From NCBI GenBank assembly GCA_013400975.1, contig WBMZ01011916.1, forward strand, positions 32,564 through 96,563: 64,000 nucleotides of DNA, in the 5' to 3' direction. The position numbers and the translations under genes were made by a program. The notes under the pieces were generated by a model, which was given only the letters and a program-made list of their open reading frames with translations, did not search any database and was not told where the DNA came from. Of the stretch, positions 48,319 through 61,524 are shown piece by piece. Source of the stretch: Atrichornis clamosus. Lineage: Eukaryota; Chordata; Aves; Passeriformes; Menuridae. Positions within the stretch are counted from its first letter, which is position 1; each line of letters opens with the position of its first letter.

Positions 48319-51300
48319 TTTAATGCAACTCAATATATTAGCAAAATTGGATTATCACCCAAGGAAAATAAAAACAGAAAAAAGGAAAAGAAGAAAAATA
48401 AAATACATGAATACTAACAAAAAGTTATGTATTTTTCCTTCTGCATTTTAAAGTAAAAAAATTATTTCCTATTGTCTTCCAAAACAAACAAATAAAAAAA
48501 CCCACCAAGCCAAGAGCTTCAGCAGGTTGCATTTTCCTGTTGTTCACAGTACTTGTGTATAATTTCCTGTTCATTTTGTGCTTCTCATTTCTCCCATTTG
48601 CTATAAAACATTTCAATTTGATATTATCTCTGTATTACTGCTGTACAGTTATTACTACTAAAATAATGTACAAGACCCACATGAACAGAAAATATGTATT
48701 TGAGTTAATAAAATGGACGTTACAGCTCTAAGTAAGTCCACTTTTTTAGTGTAACTGTGAGGATGTCTAGCCATCCTCATACTTTGAGAAATAATTCACT
48801 ACCTAATCATACAGTGAACTGGTGGGTTTGTGTATTCAGACAAATCGTTGGCAGCAGATCTACTTTATACTAATTCTATTATTCGTGAGAGAACAGATTA
48901 ATTCTTACTTATTAATTCTTCCTTGTTAGTTTTTCATTATTTATAATTTTTTCTCTATTATTCTATTTTAAATGTTTCAATCATTTCGTGAGATGACTTC
49001 AACAGCAGTTTTGCATCACAAGTAAATGAGAACAGACTGTAAAATGAAAAACTCAAAGGATCACTTTAAATCACCAGACACCTGAAGTATTAGCTTATAT
49101 TGGGAAATATCTGCCCTACCTTATGTTTTCCTTCCATGGATACTTTCAAAGAGAATTGTGATTTAATGTGGCTTTGTTAAACCCCATGAAATCCATGTAA
49201 ACACTTTCTTTGGGAAGTGAAGGTCCTACAGTTCCATACACTCTATTTATTTTGGGGAGTTAACAGAATTAAAATTGAATTATGGCCACCTTGATACAGA
49301 GTGAAAATACTCTGTGCATGCACTTGAAATTTCTTAGGAGACTAATTTTAAAATAAAATAAGAATATTTTCTTGCACTCTGTGAAGTCAAGTCAACATTT
49401 TCCATCTCTGCTTGGTTCTCATTTCTTCTTTGATGATCTGGCAGATATAAATGTTTGCAAGCCTTTAATTCACTCGCAGGGTTCAAAAGCAGATATTGAC
49501 TTATGTTTATATCTACTCCAAGAGAACAAACTGATATCTGCTGAGATAACAATAATACTGAGCTCTGGCACTGTTTGTGGTCTAAATGTACCTATGAATG
49601 CAGCATAGAGGTTAAAAAGAATAAAAAGGTAAAGTAAAAATGTTAAAGATTTCCAGAAGTTACTATTCTTTACAGATAAATGTATATAGAAATCAGCTTG
49701 TGAGTCTTCATTGAAAACATATGCATTCCTTTTTCTGTTTGAAAAGAATTGCAAGCTTCTTAGAAATAATAGTGTCTATCACTTTATGTTATCCATTTTA
49801 TGGAGCTTGGACCTTGGAGTTTGCAAAATGGATTTTTCTCTGAGCACATCACAGCCTTGTTGTCACTGTAACACAGCAAATATGAGCCAAGGGGTTCAGT
49901 GTGTGTGGGTATCATGCCCAGACATGAGAGTAACAGTGTGAGTACAGACTGGGATTTGCACAGTTCAGCTTGGAAAATGACATCATTTGGATAACAAAAT
50001 TCATACTATATTGCTTTCTGTAATTACGTATCAAAATATTTCCATAATCAAAAGTAGTGTACAGCAAAACAATTTTAAATAATTTAATTAACAGAGTAGT
50101 AATTGTTGAACTTTATAATAAATGTTTGCTTGAATTTAGCCTGGTATTAAAAAAAGGAAAGTGATTGTAAGAATGAAACAAAAATCAAACTTTGGAATAG
50201 GAGATTTACACTTTTAACAAAAACTTAAGTGAGAAGAGTGTTATAAACATACATGATATGCGGGACATGTGGGAAATTACATAGCTAAAGACAAAATACT
50301 CAAGCTTAAATCACAGAGAGTGTCTAACACATGCTCTCCTGGCATGTCTGCTTTATGCCACTGGTTCACACACTCAATCCAAAGCACCCTATCTATTTCT
50401 TTCTAGTGATTATATAGAAGGAAAAACTCAGCTTGACTCTGGACTTCAACACTGCAATTAAGTACATACTGTTGAAAAGTTTAAATCCATAGGCTGTTTC
50501 CCTGTGGTGTTCAAAAGGATATCGTAAACTTTAGGCAATTTTTGCAATATGTGGTATTGAAAATGAAAGGTACAAGTCTTGATTCTTAGTTTAGTCCTAG
50601 GAGAAGGGTTAAAAATTGTTTACATGGCATAAGACAAGGGAAAAATATTAAACAAGAGATGGAGGTCTTTAAAAATAAAACACAGATTCCATATTTTGCA
50701 AAAAAGCTTTGGCTAAATAAATACCTTAATTTTATTTCTTAAGACAGAAAAAGGATATTTAAACACCTTTTAGTTTTGAATTTTGCAGTTTTGACCTATC
50801 TGCAGGCAGCCAAGCTATTTTTTCTGCTTCTGTTACAAATTCCCACTCAATTTCCAATTACACAGTCATCCTCAATAATGATTGAATCCCCAGCAAAGCT
50901 AAATTGTATTCAGATTCAGTACAGTATCTTCTCCATGCACTAGGCATTCCAAAGATCATCAGCCAATAGGCATATCAAAAAATAATTTGTGTATTGGCAT
51001 CCATTCTGATAATTTTGAAAATAGATTCATATCTTGAGCAAGAATACACATGCGTCTTCAGTATCTGTTTCATTTAAAACTCAGACTGAAATAAAGAGAA
51101 TTTTTTAATACATTATATCCAAACATGGCTTTAAGATTAATTTCCTCTTGAAGACAACATTCCTGTCAATATATCCAGCTTTGTAACATGCATGTGGCAC
51201 ATACGATCAAGAGTATACATATATGTATTTAAAGAAATGTGCCCGGTAGACACATACTTATATTAAAAGGCATTATAAAATCACTTCAAAATTTTTCATT

Positions 51301-53179
51301 TCAACACAGCACACTTAAATAAAATTTACTTGTTTGCTTTATGAGGACATGCCTTGACCTAATACTATGCTGCACCTTTCAAAGTTATTAGATTGCCAGG
51401 AAGAGGTGTAAATCACATTGCTCTTGCCGTCTCTCTTCTGCCTGAGGTCAGCCCCCTGCCAGCAGGAGTTGAGGTGACAGGATCAGGGTCCACTGTAAAG
51501 TGGAAGGCAGGACATCTTAGCCTATAGGAAAAATGGCAATATAACAAGCTCAGGTTGAATAAATACAGATGAACTGTGAATTGACTTGAAAGGGGCCTAA
51601 CTAACTAAACAGATCAAGATTTTTCTATTATACTTCTAGTTCCATACTTAGAAAAAAGACTCCATAATTCAGGAGTGTTTCTGTAAAAGATTCCAAGTTT
51701 CTAAAGCTTTTTCTTGTGGTTTTTTACTCCCAAGAAAACCAAATTATCTCCTTGATTTTGTTGGTTTTTTGGGTTATATTTTTCATATATATTTTGAGAC
51801 TCCCAGTATCACTTCCAAATAAATATTTAGAGAACACAATTTTGGTAACTCAGTTTTTCTAAAACTGCAGCTCTCTGTGACTAAATTTTGCTTTTAAATT
51901 AAGAGGTCTTTTGCAGGCACTGTAGAACAGCTGTACTATCTCTACATAGCCTGGGGCAAAACACTGTTATTCTCTGAAGCCCCTAATATCTACAGTAAAT
52001 TAATGAACACAGTGCCGTTCCAAAGATTAACAGACAGTAGTTCCATGGTACAGGAAAAAAAAATTACAACAGTACAAAAACAAGCCCAATAGGAAGCATG
52101 ACTATTTTCAATTTTATGTCCAATGAACTGTACCTTTACTTGACCCTTGTGCAAGCATGTTTGTAAAGAACTCTGTTTCCCCTGAGTGACTGCAGCAAGT
52201 CAGAAGGCAACATCCCAAATCAGCATCTAGAGGAGGAATTTCTGCATAATGTGGGAAACATATTTGGCATTTATATTAGGTATCCTCGCTGCTTAGCACA
52301 CTGCAGCTTCCCAGATGCTACTATGTAGGAGTCTGCTCTGTGAGCAGACCTTTCCAAGATTACAAGTAGGTAAACTAGGAAATAAAATAAACAGTGTGAT
52401 TTTCTCATATACATGATGGAGGAATTTTTTTTCATTTGTATGTTCTGTGTAGTTGTATATATTTGTATGTATATATATGTATACATGTAAGTGTGCATAC
52501 TTGCGCATATTTAATATGTGTTGTTTTGTGTGAATCTTCTAATCTTAAAGCAGCTTAAATCTTAAAATTTATTTGATTGTTCATGTCCAGAGTTATGTGA
52601 TGAAACCTTGCAAATGGTTTTCAAGGTTTTCAGTGGTGAAAAGCACACAATTTTTTACAAAGTGGGTTAGTAATATCACTCCCAAATTTTCTAAGAAAGG
52701 ATTTCCCAGATTTTTATGTTCTTCCTTCATGTACACAGATCTTTCCCATTCTGTTTTCTGAGGTACTAAAGAAATACTAGCTGTGATTTAGTTGCTGAAA
52801 TACAGGTATATAAATGCTTTGTTTTTCAGAGAACAGAGGCATGAGCACAAAGATGAGACATGCAACACAGGATGTTTGAGAGATCCATTCCTTTTGGAAT
52901 AGTAACTCAATGGAAGTTTGAGTTACTGGAAGGTATCTGACACACTACAAAATTTCTGTGCTTCTGTACCAAACCTTTTTGCTTAAGCATAAGTAACTTT
53001 GTTTACATTCTTACTCTCAGTCAAATTGGGACACCTCTTTTGGATGCCATGCAGTTGACAGTCCTTATTTCTCTGCCTAAACCTCAGCACAACATAAATT
53101 CACTCCAGTGAGATCTCAGCACAAAAGGAAGTTGCTAAAATTGTAGTAGGTTTCTGTTTCTACACACAAGCACGTACGA
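48319..53179. other. 4.9 kb AT-rich DNA, no gene recognised
   Basis: No CR1 or LTR is recognised. A GC-richer patch at about 51410-51510 and a mixed TG/TA stretch at about 52441-52500 stand out, neither assignable. Open frames are under 100 codons and featureless. Confidence 0.5.
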
Positions 53180-53704
53180 GTCTGGGTCTAACAGAGGAGT
53201 AGGCTTTCCTCACAGCAGCCCATACGGTTCTAAGTTTTAGATCTCTGAAACAGTATTGATGACACACTAGCATGTAACACTGCAGTGCCTACGGAGCAGT
53301 GAGTCCTTCTCTGTTTCTTATGCAGTCCACCCTCACCACCATCCAAGAAATAGGCTCGGAATGAGTAAGAGCCTGGAAGGAGTGACAGCTGACCTCAACT
53401 GCCCAAAGGGATGTGCTGTACCTTATAGCATCATGCTCATCAATAAAACTGGGGACTTGCTTCTATGTAGTCACTGCTCAGAGACTGAGCTTGACTCGGA
53501 GTCTGTTGGTGGGAGATGGTGAGTGATTGCCTTTGCGTCACTTTTTGTTTGTTTTTCTCTTTCTTTCAATTATTAAACTATTTTTATCTTGGCATATGGG
53601 TTTTTCTCACTTCTGCCTTTCTGATTCTCTCCTCCACACAGCTGGTGTTGGGGAGTGAGTGGGCAGCTGATCACAGTTTATCTACTGACTGAGGTAACCC
53701 ATCA
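53180..53704 (+). mobile_element. Diverged ERVL-type solo LTR
   Basis: The sequence follows the order of the common avian ERVL LTR. The start is CTGGGTCTAACAGAGGAGTA. 'ATTGATGACACACTAGCATG' is followed by 'CAGCTGACCTCAACTGCCCA' and 'AAAGGGATGTGCTGTACC'. A CAATAAAACTGGGG segment sits where the family has its TATA box, and ATTAAA at 53572-53577 where it has polyadenylation. The end is GGTAACCCATCA. Substitutions are spread throughout, so it is older than LTR C. No target duplication remains visible. Confidence 0.72.
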
Positions 53705-55703
53705 AAAATATTATGTCTAAATGCAACTTATCCCTAAAGAAAGACAGGGTCATAGCAGCTAAACAAAGTCATACAACGAACATGAATATGCAGATTGCTG
53801 ATGAAATTGGCAGTAACTACAATACTGTCAACATACCATTCCAAGTAATTATTTTTTATTTTCTTTAAGCATTTTCAGCTTGCATTTTCCATAAAATGTC
53901 CTGTGTTGTGAATAACTGCTTTTCTGCTAGTTTCACATCTTCAACATTTAGATTTTTCCGCTCCATAAAAATGAATAGAATTTTGTCTCTAGGCAACCTC
54001 TGAGACTGAGAGTTCCTATATCATTCACTCCTATTTATTATTTTTTTTTCCTCATCACAATACCATATTATTTCTTAATGTTCTTTGTCTAAGTAGATTT
54101 TATTCTTACCAATTTCTAATTTATGCTACTAGGTTAGATGATCTCACTGTTTACCATATTTTTCTCTTTATGCAGAAATATTGGTGGTCTCCTAATTGTT
54201 ATTAGAACAGCATGTAGAAATCAGCTTCTTGTTATTAGTTTTCCTAGTGCCAACTGGTTTGCAAATTGCTTTTTGCTTTTTAAAATGTGGTTCATGAATT
54301 GCAACAAAAAGAATATCACCTATTGTGCTTAGTTTATGAAAGTAATTTTGTTTGGTGGACATTTAAGCATGTGTCCATCTTCTTTTAGTCTCAAAGTGTT
54401 AGGTGTTTTCTTGTAAAGCATATAAATACAAGTAGGGAGATGGGTATGTTTGCTGATGTCAGGTCACACAGTCACCCACTGATGAAAACAGAAATTAGTC
54501 AGAAGGCTGGAGTGGTGAAGCGCAAAGCAAAATTTCTGTTCTTCATTAACAGTAATTATAACATAAGTGACAGTATTGAAGGGTGAACAAAATACAAAAA
54601 GAACAGATATTCTCTTTTGCATAATTACTCCCACAAGCAAAGCATTTTAACACGTTTAAAAGAAATGTGAGTGTAACTTTTAGGCACATATGAAAGCCAT
54701 CGTGCTGAAAAAACTTACAACCTTGAAAGCTGGACTTTCTTTTATTAAGACAGAAAATCTTATTCAAAACAAATGGAATATATTACACTCTGGTTTTAGA
54801 AGTGCAGGTGTTCAACTCCTACAACCACCAGGAATGGATATTTTTCTTTCAGTAAACACCAATTGCATCCATTCAGTATTTATATTCTCAACATTTTAGG
54901 TCACTAACAAATCACAAATTAGTGTATGTACAGTACCTGTCATCGAAGTGAACACTTCTCTCAACTCTTATATAATATTTTAAATTCTCTGAATACGTAT
55001 AACTAGAAAAAAAAATTGCAGAAGTAATTCTAGAATAACAACAATGTATTTCCCGATACTTCTGTGAAGGAACCTTACAACAGTAAGATTACACATGCTT
55101 TGGTCTTATACATATTAAGGGCAAATCAGAAATTGAAGCACTCTTTCCTGCACAGAAAATCTGTTGCCAAATCCCCATTCACTTTTTATGCCAAATTTAA
55201 GTCTCAAATTTGCAGTCAGAAGCAGGAAGAGAGAACTCATTCTTTACTTGCCTGTCCAGAAAATGCTCTGCTTACTGAAGAAAGAGGTTGTACTGTTTCT
55301 GTGCAGTATCTACTCTATAAACAGCTGAGTAAATTAAAATATGTCAAAATTAAAGAAAATTTAGTAGAAAGTAACTCATATGGGAATATTCATCCAAACA
55401 ACCTGATCCTATGTCTCTTAAGGCCTTTAGCAAACAACTAAAAGACAAACAAAGACCATTGGTTAATAACTACTACCAATTAGTAGTTATTTGTTCTGTG
55501 AAAGATCAGTATATGTTCAGATATAAATTAGACCTATAATTAAAACAGTATTATATTGTGCTGTATTTCTTATATTACTTAGAATTATGTTATGCAATAT
55601 AATTAGATAAGGTTCTCATGGAATCTAGCTAAACAGCTTCTATAGTTTCCTCACAGGAGAAAAGTCTTATGAAAATCAGATTTTTTTATCATATTGTGAA
55701 AAG
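53705..55703. other. AT-rich DNA, no gene recognised
   Basis: No mobile element is recognised. The longest frame, 55064-55441, begins with GTG and contains no in-frame ATG, so it is not a credible gene. Confidence 0.55.
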
Positions 55704-56578
55704 TCATAGAATCACAGAAACATAGACTCTCTCAAGTTAGAAGGAACCCAGAACGATCCAGCTTCAGGTTCATCACAGAACTACCTAAAACTACACCATA
55801 TGGTGAAGAGCATCATCCAGTTTCTGCTTGAAATCTGACATCTTGGTAGGACGATCACTTACCTAGAGAGTCTGTTCCAGTGTCTCAATGCAGAACCTTT
55901 TCCTAAGGTCCAATATTAATTTCCCCTGATGCAGCTTCCTTCTTTTTGTTCGTGTCATATCACTGGTCACCAGAGAGAGGAGGTCAGAACCTCCCTCTCT
56001 GCTTCACCCCTTGAGGAGGCTGTAGGCTGTCATGAGGTGACTCCTGAGTCTTTTCTTATTCAAACTGAACAAACAAAGTGGCCTCAGTCACTCCTCATAA
56101 ATCTTGCCCTTGAGACAGTCTTGGTCACCCCTCTCTGGACACACTCCAATATTTTGATGGCCTTCTTATGTTGTGACACTCATAGATGAAATTGGTGAGG
56201 TACAGTACGTGTAGTGGAGCTGCCCCAGTGCAGAGTGGAGCTGGACAATCACCTCTCTGGACCGGTTGGCAATGTTGTGCCTAATGCACCTCAGGAGAGT
56301 GTTGGCTCTTTTGACTTCAAAAACACACTGGTGACTAGTATTCAACTTACTGTCAATCTAAGCTCCCAGATCTCTTTTCGTGGGGCTGCTCTTCAGCCTC
56401 TTATCCCCCAATATGCATTTAGTAGGGGAATTACTGCATTCCAGGTGGAGAATCTGCTGCTTGCTCTTGTTATAGTGTGTACAGGTGGTGAATACCCAGC
56501 TCTCTAGTATATCCAAATCTCTCTGTTAGGCTTCTTTACTCTCTTGGGAATCCACAGCTCCTCCTCATTTAATATCAT

Positions 56579-56983
56579 TGTTTAACTTAAGTCTGTTAGG
56601 GACCATGTGAATCTCACTGGAAGACCTAACCAAGGAGGATCAGGATAGGACTGTTTCTGGCTCAAAGACCTCACTTTGTAATGGAGGAATTGTGACAAAT
56701 AGTAATGGTGAGAAACCTCACTGCCTCCTGTTTCCCAGGAGGGTTGTATGTAAACAAATACCATTCCCATTAGAGAAGAGGAAGAAGGCAGCCAAGTGTG
56801 CATGGACAGTCCTCTGGGATATAGGCAGAAAGAGTCTGAGGGGTGGGGCTCCCCTCTTCTACACCAACACAGGAAACCTCATTGTTGTGTCAGCTCCGAA
56901 AATTAACCTCTTTACGCATAAAGACCATGACCTAACCCCTGGTTAACCTGTGCATATCTTCGAATCATACAAAGTCATATTCA
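56579..56983 (-). mobile_element. LTR-like insert D in CR1-f
   Basis: About 400 bp interrupts the CR1 between TTTAATATCAT and GTTCCTGTGTCTGG. On the minus strand it begins TGAATATGACTTTG and ends GTTAAACA, giving TG...CA ends. It carries a TATA-like CCTATATCCC near 56817, which suits a small LTR. It resembles an avian ERVK LTR that I recall only loosely. The flanks show only an imperfect duplication (TATCA versus TATTC), so the ends may shift by a few bases. A 84-codon plus frame inside it is unassigned. Confidence 0.5.
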
Positions 56984-57465
56984 GTTCCTGTGTCTGGATC
57001 ATGTGCTAAAATGTTGAAGGGCATTGGCCCTAACACTGAACTCTGGGGAACCCCAGAGGTGACTTGGCCTCCACCCTGCTATAACTCCCTTCCTGTAACC
57101 ATTTGGACCAGACTCATGCACCAATTCACCCATCACATTACGGACTTGTCTAGCTGTGCATTGGACTTCTTATCCAGGGTACTGTGAGAGACAGTATCAA
57201 CATCTTTGCTAAATTCCCAAGTCACCACACCTACTGGCTTCCCTTGGCCACATAGATGGGTGGCCTTAAGGAAATCAAGTTAAGTAAGCAAGTGTTTACC
57301 CTCATGAACCCAAGCTGGCTGTGACTAGCAGTGCCTGCATTGTCTCTTAAGTATTTGTTGATACATCTCAGAATAACAGCATACACAATTTTGTCAGGCA
57401 CTGAAGTGAGACTGATGGGCCTGTAATTATCAAGGTCTTCCTTTTTGCCCTTCTTGAAAACTGGG

Positions 57466-58759
57466 TGTGAAGGACTGAAATGTTATGGTTTATGGCTTAA
57501 AGATTGTTATGAAGGACTTTTAGCCCATGACAGCAAAACTGTATAAAGAAGCTATGACCACTAAGGCCCACCTGACTGGAACTTTGCACACCCTGCTCCC
57601 CAGCCAAGGGGGAGGAGGAGAGGTTTTGGGTGTGTGCCATAACCACTGGTCGATGGAGTGAACATTCATCCTCCCTTACACAAAATGGCTCAGTTGTAAA
57701 ATCCCCCACCCTGGAAAGGTCACATACATATGGGAGAGTCACATAAGAGGTAGTTGAGAAGGTTCATAAACCATCAAAGACCCCCAAAAAGCCCCCCAGA
57801 CTGATTCCTGAAGCCTGGCACCAGAGCACAGCACCTGATGCAAAGTGATGCAACAGATGGAATTTGGTGCAAGAGACAGTCATTCCCACCAGGGCCAAAC
57901 ATATATTAATCCATTTCTGGGGACCCTCACAACCAAGAAGACCAGACAAGAGGATAAACAGGACACCATCTGGGTCCACAGAGTGCTGATGATACTGAAA
58001 TGATTTTTGTTTCTGTATATATATATTCTCCATATATTCATAGCTCTGTAGCTGTTACTGTATTTTCCTAAATTCCTAGAGTCAGGACCTTAGTACTTTT
58101 TCCTGTTAAGTAAAGAGATTCCTGAGGGCTATACCTAGTCTAAGTTTCTTCTGAGACCCAAGGACAAGACATTATCCCAATATATTCTCTCATAAACAAC
58201 AGGTGTCTTCCAAAGCCATTTTTCATAACAACTGTTGAGGAGAGACACAACTAACACCCTCTTTTTCATAACCATTAATACCTGCCTGAAAACTTTCTCA
58301 TAACACATACCATCTCAGAGAGGGACAAGCTAATTGGAGGTTCATGTCAATTACTTCATCATCTGTATTACTAATTGAAGATCCTTGTTAGTTATGCTAA
58401 TATGTTAAACTTATAAAAACGGTATTCATTCTATGTCGTGTGCATTCTTCAGTGGGCAGTCCTGGCATGTTGTGCACCTTAAGGACCTTCACTAAATTGG
58501 TAACCATATTTTATCACCTAACCTTGTCCGGTTCTGTTTTTTTTTAGAGGCCAAAATTGCATCAGTGATACTTTCTACATAACCTGTCACAATCTGTCTC
58601 TCCCCACCACCACCTCTCTCTGTCTCTCTCTCTGTCTATCTCTTCCTCTCATATGCTGTTAAATAAAATCCATACTATTGACTTTAGCATATGGTCTTGT
58701 TTGCACGTTAATTCAGGCAGAGACATCTCTTCAACAATTTAAATAATCGGATCGCAACG
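57466..58759 (+). mobile_element. LTR A in CR1-f, itself split by LTR B2
   Basis: LTR A occupies 57466-57989 and about 58572-58759, about 720 bp without B2. It starts TGTGAAGGACTG. AATAAA lies at 58662-58667, after a (CT)-rich stretch at about 58610-58650, which sets a plus orientation. CR1 sequence stops at CTGGG (57461-57465) and resumes at CTGGA (58760-58764), a 5 bp duplication with one change. The right end is less certain than the left, because CA-type ends near 58735 are also possible. Confidence 0.7.
57996..58565 (+). mobile_element. Solo LTR family B, copy B2 (inside LTR A)
   Basis: The start is TGAAATGATTTTTG and the end TTGCATCAG. TGATAC flanks it on both sides (57990-57995 and 58566-58571). 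TATAAAA lies at 58412-58418, matching the box in B1. A degenerate CACTAAA sits at the B1 polyadenylation position. Length (570 bp) and sequence order match B1 throughout. Its position within A shows that it arrived after A, and A arrived after the host CR1. Confidence 0.82.
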
Positions 58760-58928
58760 CTGGATCAACCTTTGACAGCTGCCAGTCAACTTGGACCTCT
58801 CTAGACTCCCAAGACCACTGAAAAATAATGGAGAAAGGTCCCACAATGACATCAGCTGGCTCCTTCAGTACCCTGAGGTGCATCCCTCTGGAGCCCATAC
58901 ACTTATATGCACCCAGCTGTAGTAGCAA
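58731..58928 (-). pseudogene. CR1-f reverse transcriptase N-terminal remnant
   Basis: The minus-strand frame contains LKEPADVIVGPFSIIFQWSW, matching the CR1 phrase LKELADVIVGPLSIIFQRSW at the start of the reverse transcriptase. The conserved MGPDG is altered to MGSRG. Its C-terminal end crosses into the LTR A border. It is nonfunctional. Confidence 0.8.
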
Positions 58929-60511
58929 GACTTGAGAAAATTCAGACCCATCTGGGAGTTTATCAACCCCCAGTCATGGTCTTCCACCTCAAGACTGAAG
59001 TGATACAAGGGTCCATCATCAGTGCTACAAACAGGGGCAAAGCTCTGCTCTTATAACTTTCTAAATCCCTATTTGTGAAGTGACTGACCTCAAGTAATGA
59101 ACTGGGTAACTTCAACTCGTTACTTCAATTTCCCACTTTGTTTTTGACATGCATTTTGATTTCAGATTTTTTTTTTGAAATGAAATTGACAATGGTGCTG
59201 GATCATATTAATGTGTATTTGAACTTGGAACTGCCTCACCACAATACTTTAATGTATTTTAACTGTTGTGAAAATTGTCTTCTCTACAGAGACAGCTGGT
59301 CTATGATATTATCAAGGAAATACGAAGTTCAACCGGTGTTGTCTTACAGCATTTTAAGATAGCAATTTTGATTTTATACATAAGACATTTTTAATTTAAA
59401 CAAAGTTAAAGCATACTTTTGTCTTGACAACAAAACCCACCTTTTATTGACCCTGACTAATTCAATACAAAATGATGTCCTTTCATCTGAAATATAGCGG
59501 ATAATGTTTGCAAACCTTTGTCTGAAAACTGGTGAACTCATAATGTTATCCACGTCTGCAGTTAGTAAAGTGCCTTCAGTGCACACGTACACAGTATGAG
59601 TAATAATAATCTAATAGTTTTAGAAAAATATGTATTTGACAGGTACACTAATGCCTTCCTGAAGCAGGCTTGGATAATATACAATACTTAGCACTAAAAA
59701 ACAGCTTCTCAATTTTTTTCTTCTAAGCCACTTTGAACTTTTCTTATAGACAGAAAAGGTTAAAACAATTTTAACAGGTTACTGAGAGGATTTTCCTTTT
59801 AATGTGCAGGTTAGTACAGATCAAAACTTGTAAAATAAGAAATGCTGCAATGGCTGGAAATCATGACAAGAGACACAACCAAAGAATTAAAGATACAAAA
59901 CAGATTCTAGCATATATTTTAGAAGTCTTAAACATTAATTGGGAGGTTAAACCAGATTTTTATGTGCTCTATCTAGATCCTTGTGTTCCTTGAATAATTA
60001 ATATGAAAACTGAATGACAGAATATTTTGTCTAGGAAGGTATTCCTAAGAATAAAAGAAGTGTCAAGAAAATCAATAAGCCTTTCAGCTTCAGAGAAAGA
60101 TTTAATATTGTAAGTTTATTTGTTTTCATATTATAACTAAAATCAATAATTATTACAGGCTATGGAAGTCATAGGCATTGCCATTTCTATGAATGGGTAA
60201 GTGGTGCAAATAAATATATTACTCTAGCTGAAAAAAATGTCATAGCCCTCAGTCCTTTCTTTTTACCTTGATATGATATGGAAAATGAATCTTTAACAAA
60301 GCAGTGTTATTTCTTTTAGGAAAAACAATGCAGAAATTACAGAGTGCTCTATGAGCATCCATTACAGACAATTTCCCAAAGGTGCCAGTGTCTCTCCACA
60401 GCTCAGGAAGGGCTCAATAATCTCTCAGAGGACTGAGCCTAAAATGATTTCACTGTGTAACTTACTTTTTTAATATGCCCTTTCATTAGTCGTTCCATTT
60501 GAATTGACTAT

Positions 60512-60553
60512 GAACATAATGTCTCTTTGAAGGAACATAATGTCTCTTTGAAG
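60512..60553. repeat. 21 bp direct tandem duplication
   Basis: The 21-base unit beginning GAACATAATGTCTC occurs twice head to tail and exactly. A third partial copy follows with changes (AATCATAATG). Confidence 0.92.
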
Positions 60554-60702
60554 AATCATAATGCAAAGGAAAAAGCATAAGTATCACTAGCAAGTTTCAC
60601 ATACCTAAAAATCAGACATTTTCTTTTTGGTCTATATTTCTCCTGCAGTTTTTAATTGATTTAATTTTTTTATTGCAATTGATGAGCTGTCCTTTTCACC
60701 TT

Positions 60703-60753
60703 TCTCTTCCCCTCCCTTCCCCTCTGCTCCCCTCCCCTCCCCTCCTCTTTCCA
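60703..60753. repeat. Polypyrimidine (CCCCT-rich) tract
   Basis: About 50 bases of almost pure C and T include repeated CCCCTCC-type units. It could form a triplex or stall polymerases, but nothing here links it to a promoter. Confidence 0.85.
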
Positions 60754-61505
60754 CTCCTGGAATGTAAGGTTAATAAAGGTAATTACCAAATGGGTTCTGC
60801 TGTTTAAACCAACAAGAAGACATATGGCAAACCAAAGAATGAAACAATTACTTAGAGTTACCCTGATCTAAATATATCAAAATACAGTGCTATTACACAG
60901 GGTTAAGTAATTCTCTCACCCATAGACATTCACATAATATATCACTATAATGATTTAAGTGTTCCTGAGATTAATTCTTCAAATACAAAAAAAAATTTAA
61001 ACACAAAATAATGTCTAGAATTTGACATTTCTGTTCTGAAAAGAAACCAGAATACTGAGGGAATGAGGTGTTTAAGTGCCTTACAGCTTTGGAAAAATTC
61101 CATTTAATTTAGTTAAGTAAAAGCCAAATACTTTCTAACGGGAAAAAGATTTAACAGCTCCATACTTTGAGAGGAAACAAAGACACGTACAAATTTACAG
61201 TGGTTTCCAATTTCTACATAAATATTAAATGAATTATTTAGTAAACATTTTTGAATACCCAAGGACTGGAGATAAATTTAATTAGTCCATTTGATTAGCC
61301 CATTTTTCACTCGTACTCAAATAGTTTTACTTTGTTTTAGAAATCCTGTGAATATTTTCAAGACAAATTTTTGGAAATCCTCAGTTACAATTAATTATTT
61401 TATCCACTTACAGTTAAGCTTTAGTCTACGTTTGCATGATGTATCTTCCTGCCAAGATTCAGTCGCTATAAATGTGCACATTTCCCACTGGATATATAAC
61501 TGGGT

Positions 61506-61524
61506 TTTATTTATTTATTTATTT
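61506..61524. repeat. (TTTA)n microsatellite
   Basis: Four to five consecutive TTTA units are visible. Confidence 0.85.

Larger units (their letters stand above)
55704..58990 (-). mobile_element. CR1-f: CR1 LINE carrying three LTR-like insertions
   Basis: The inverted 3' end is at 55704 (TCATAGAATCACAGAAACATAG). CR1 sequence runs 55704-56578, 56984-57465 and about 58760-58990. Each block continues the reverse transcriptase region of the last, ending near the N-terminal phrase LLQLGAYKCMGSRGMHLRVL, usually 'LLLQLDAYKSMGPDGIHPRV'. Insert D (56579-56983) and LTR A with B2 inside it (57466-58759) occupy the gaps. The CR1 part totals about 1.6 kb, 5'-truncated and heavily frameshifted. Confidence 0.85.

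Noticed and set aside
55064..55441. A 125-codon plus-strand frame in non-repeat DNA
   Set aside because: It begins with GTG and has no in-frame ATG, no recognised domain and no clear splice sites. It is probably chance.
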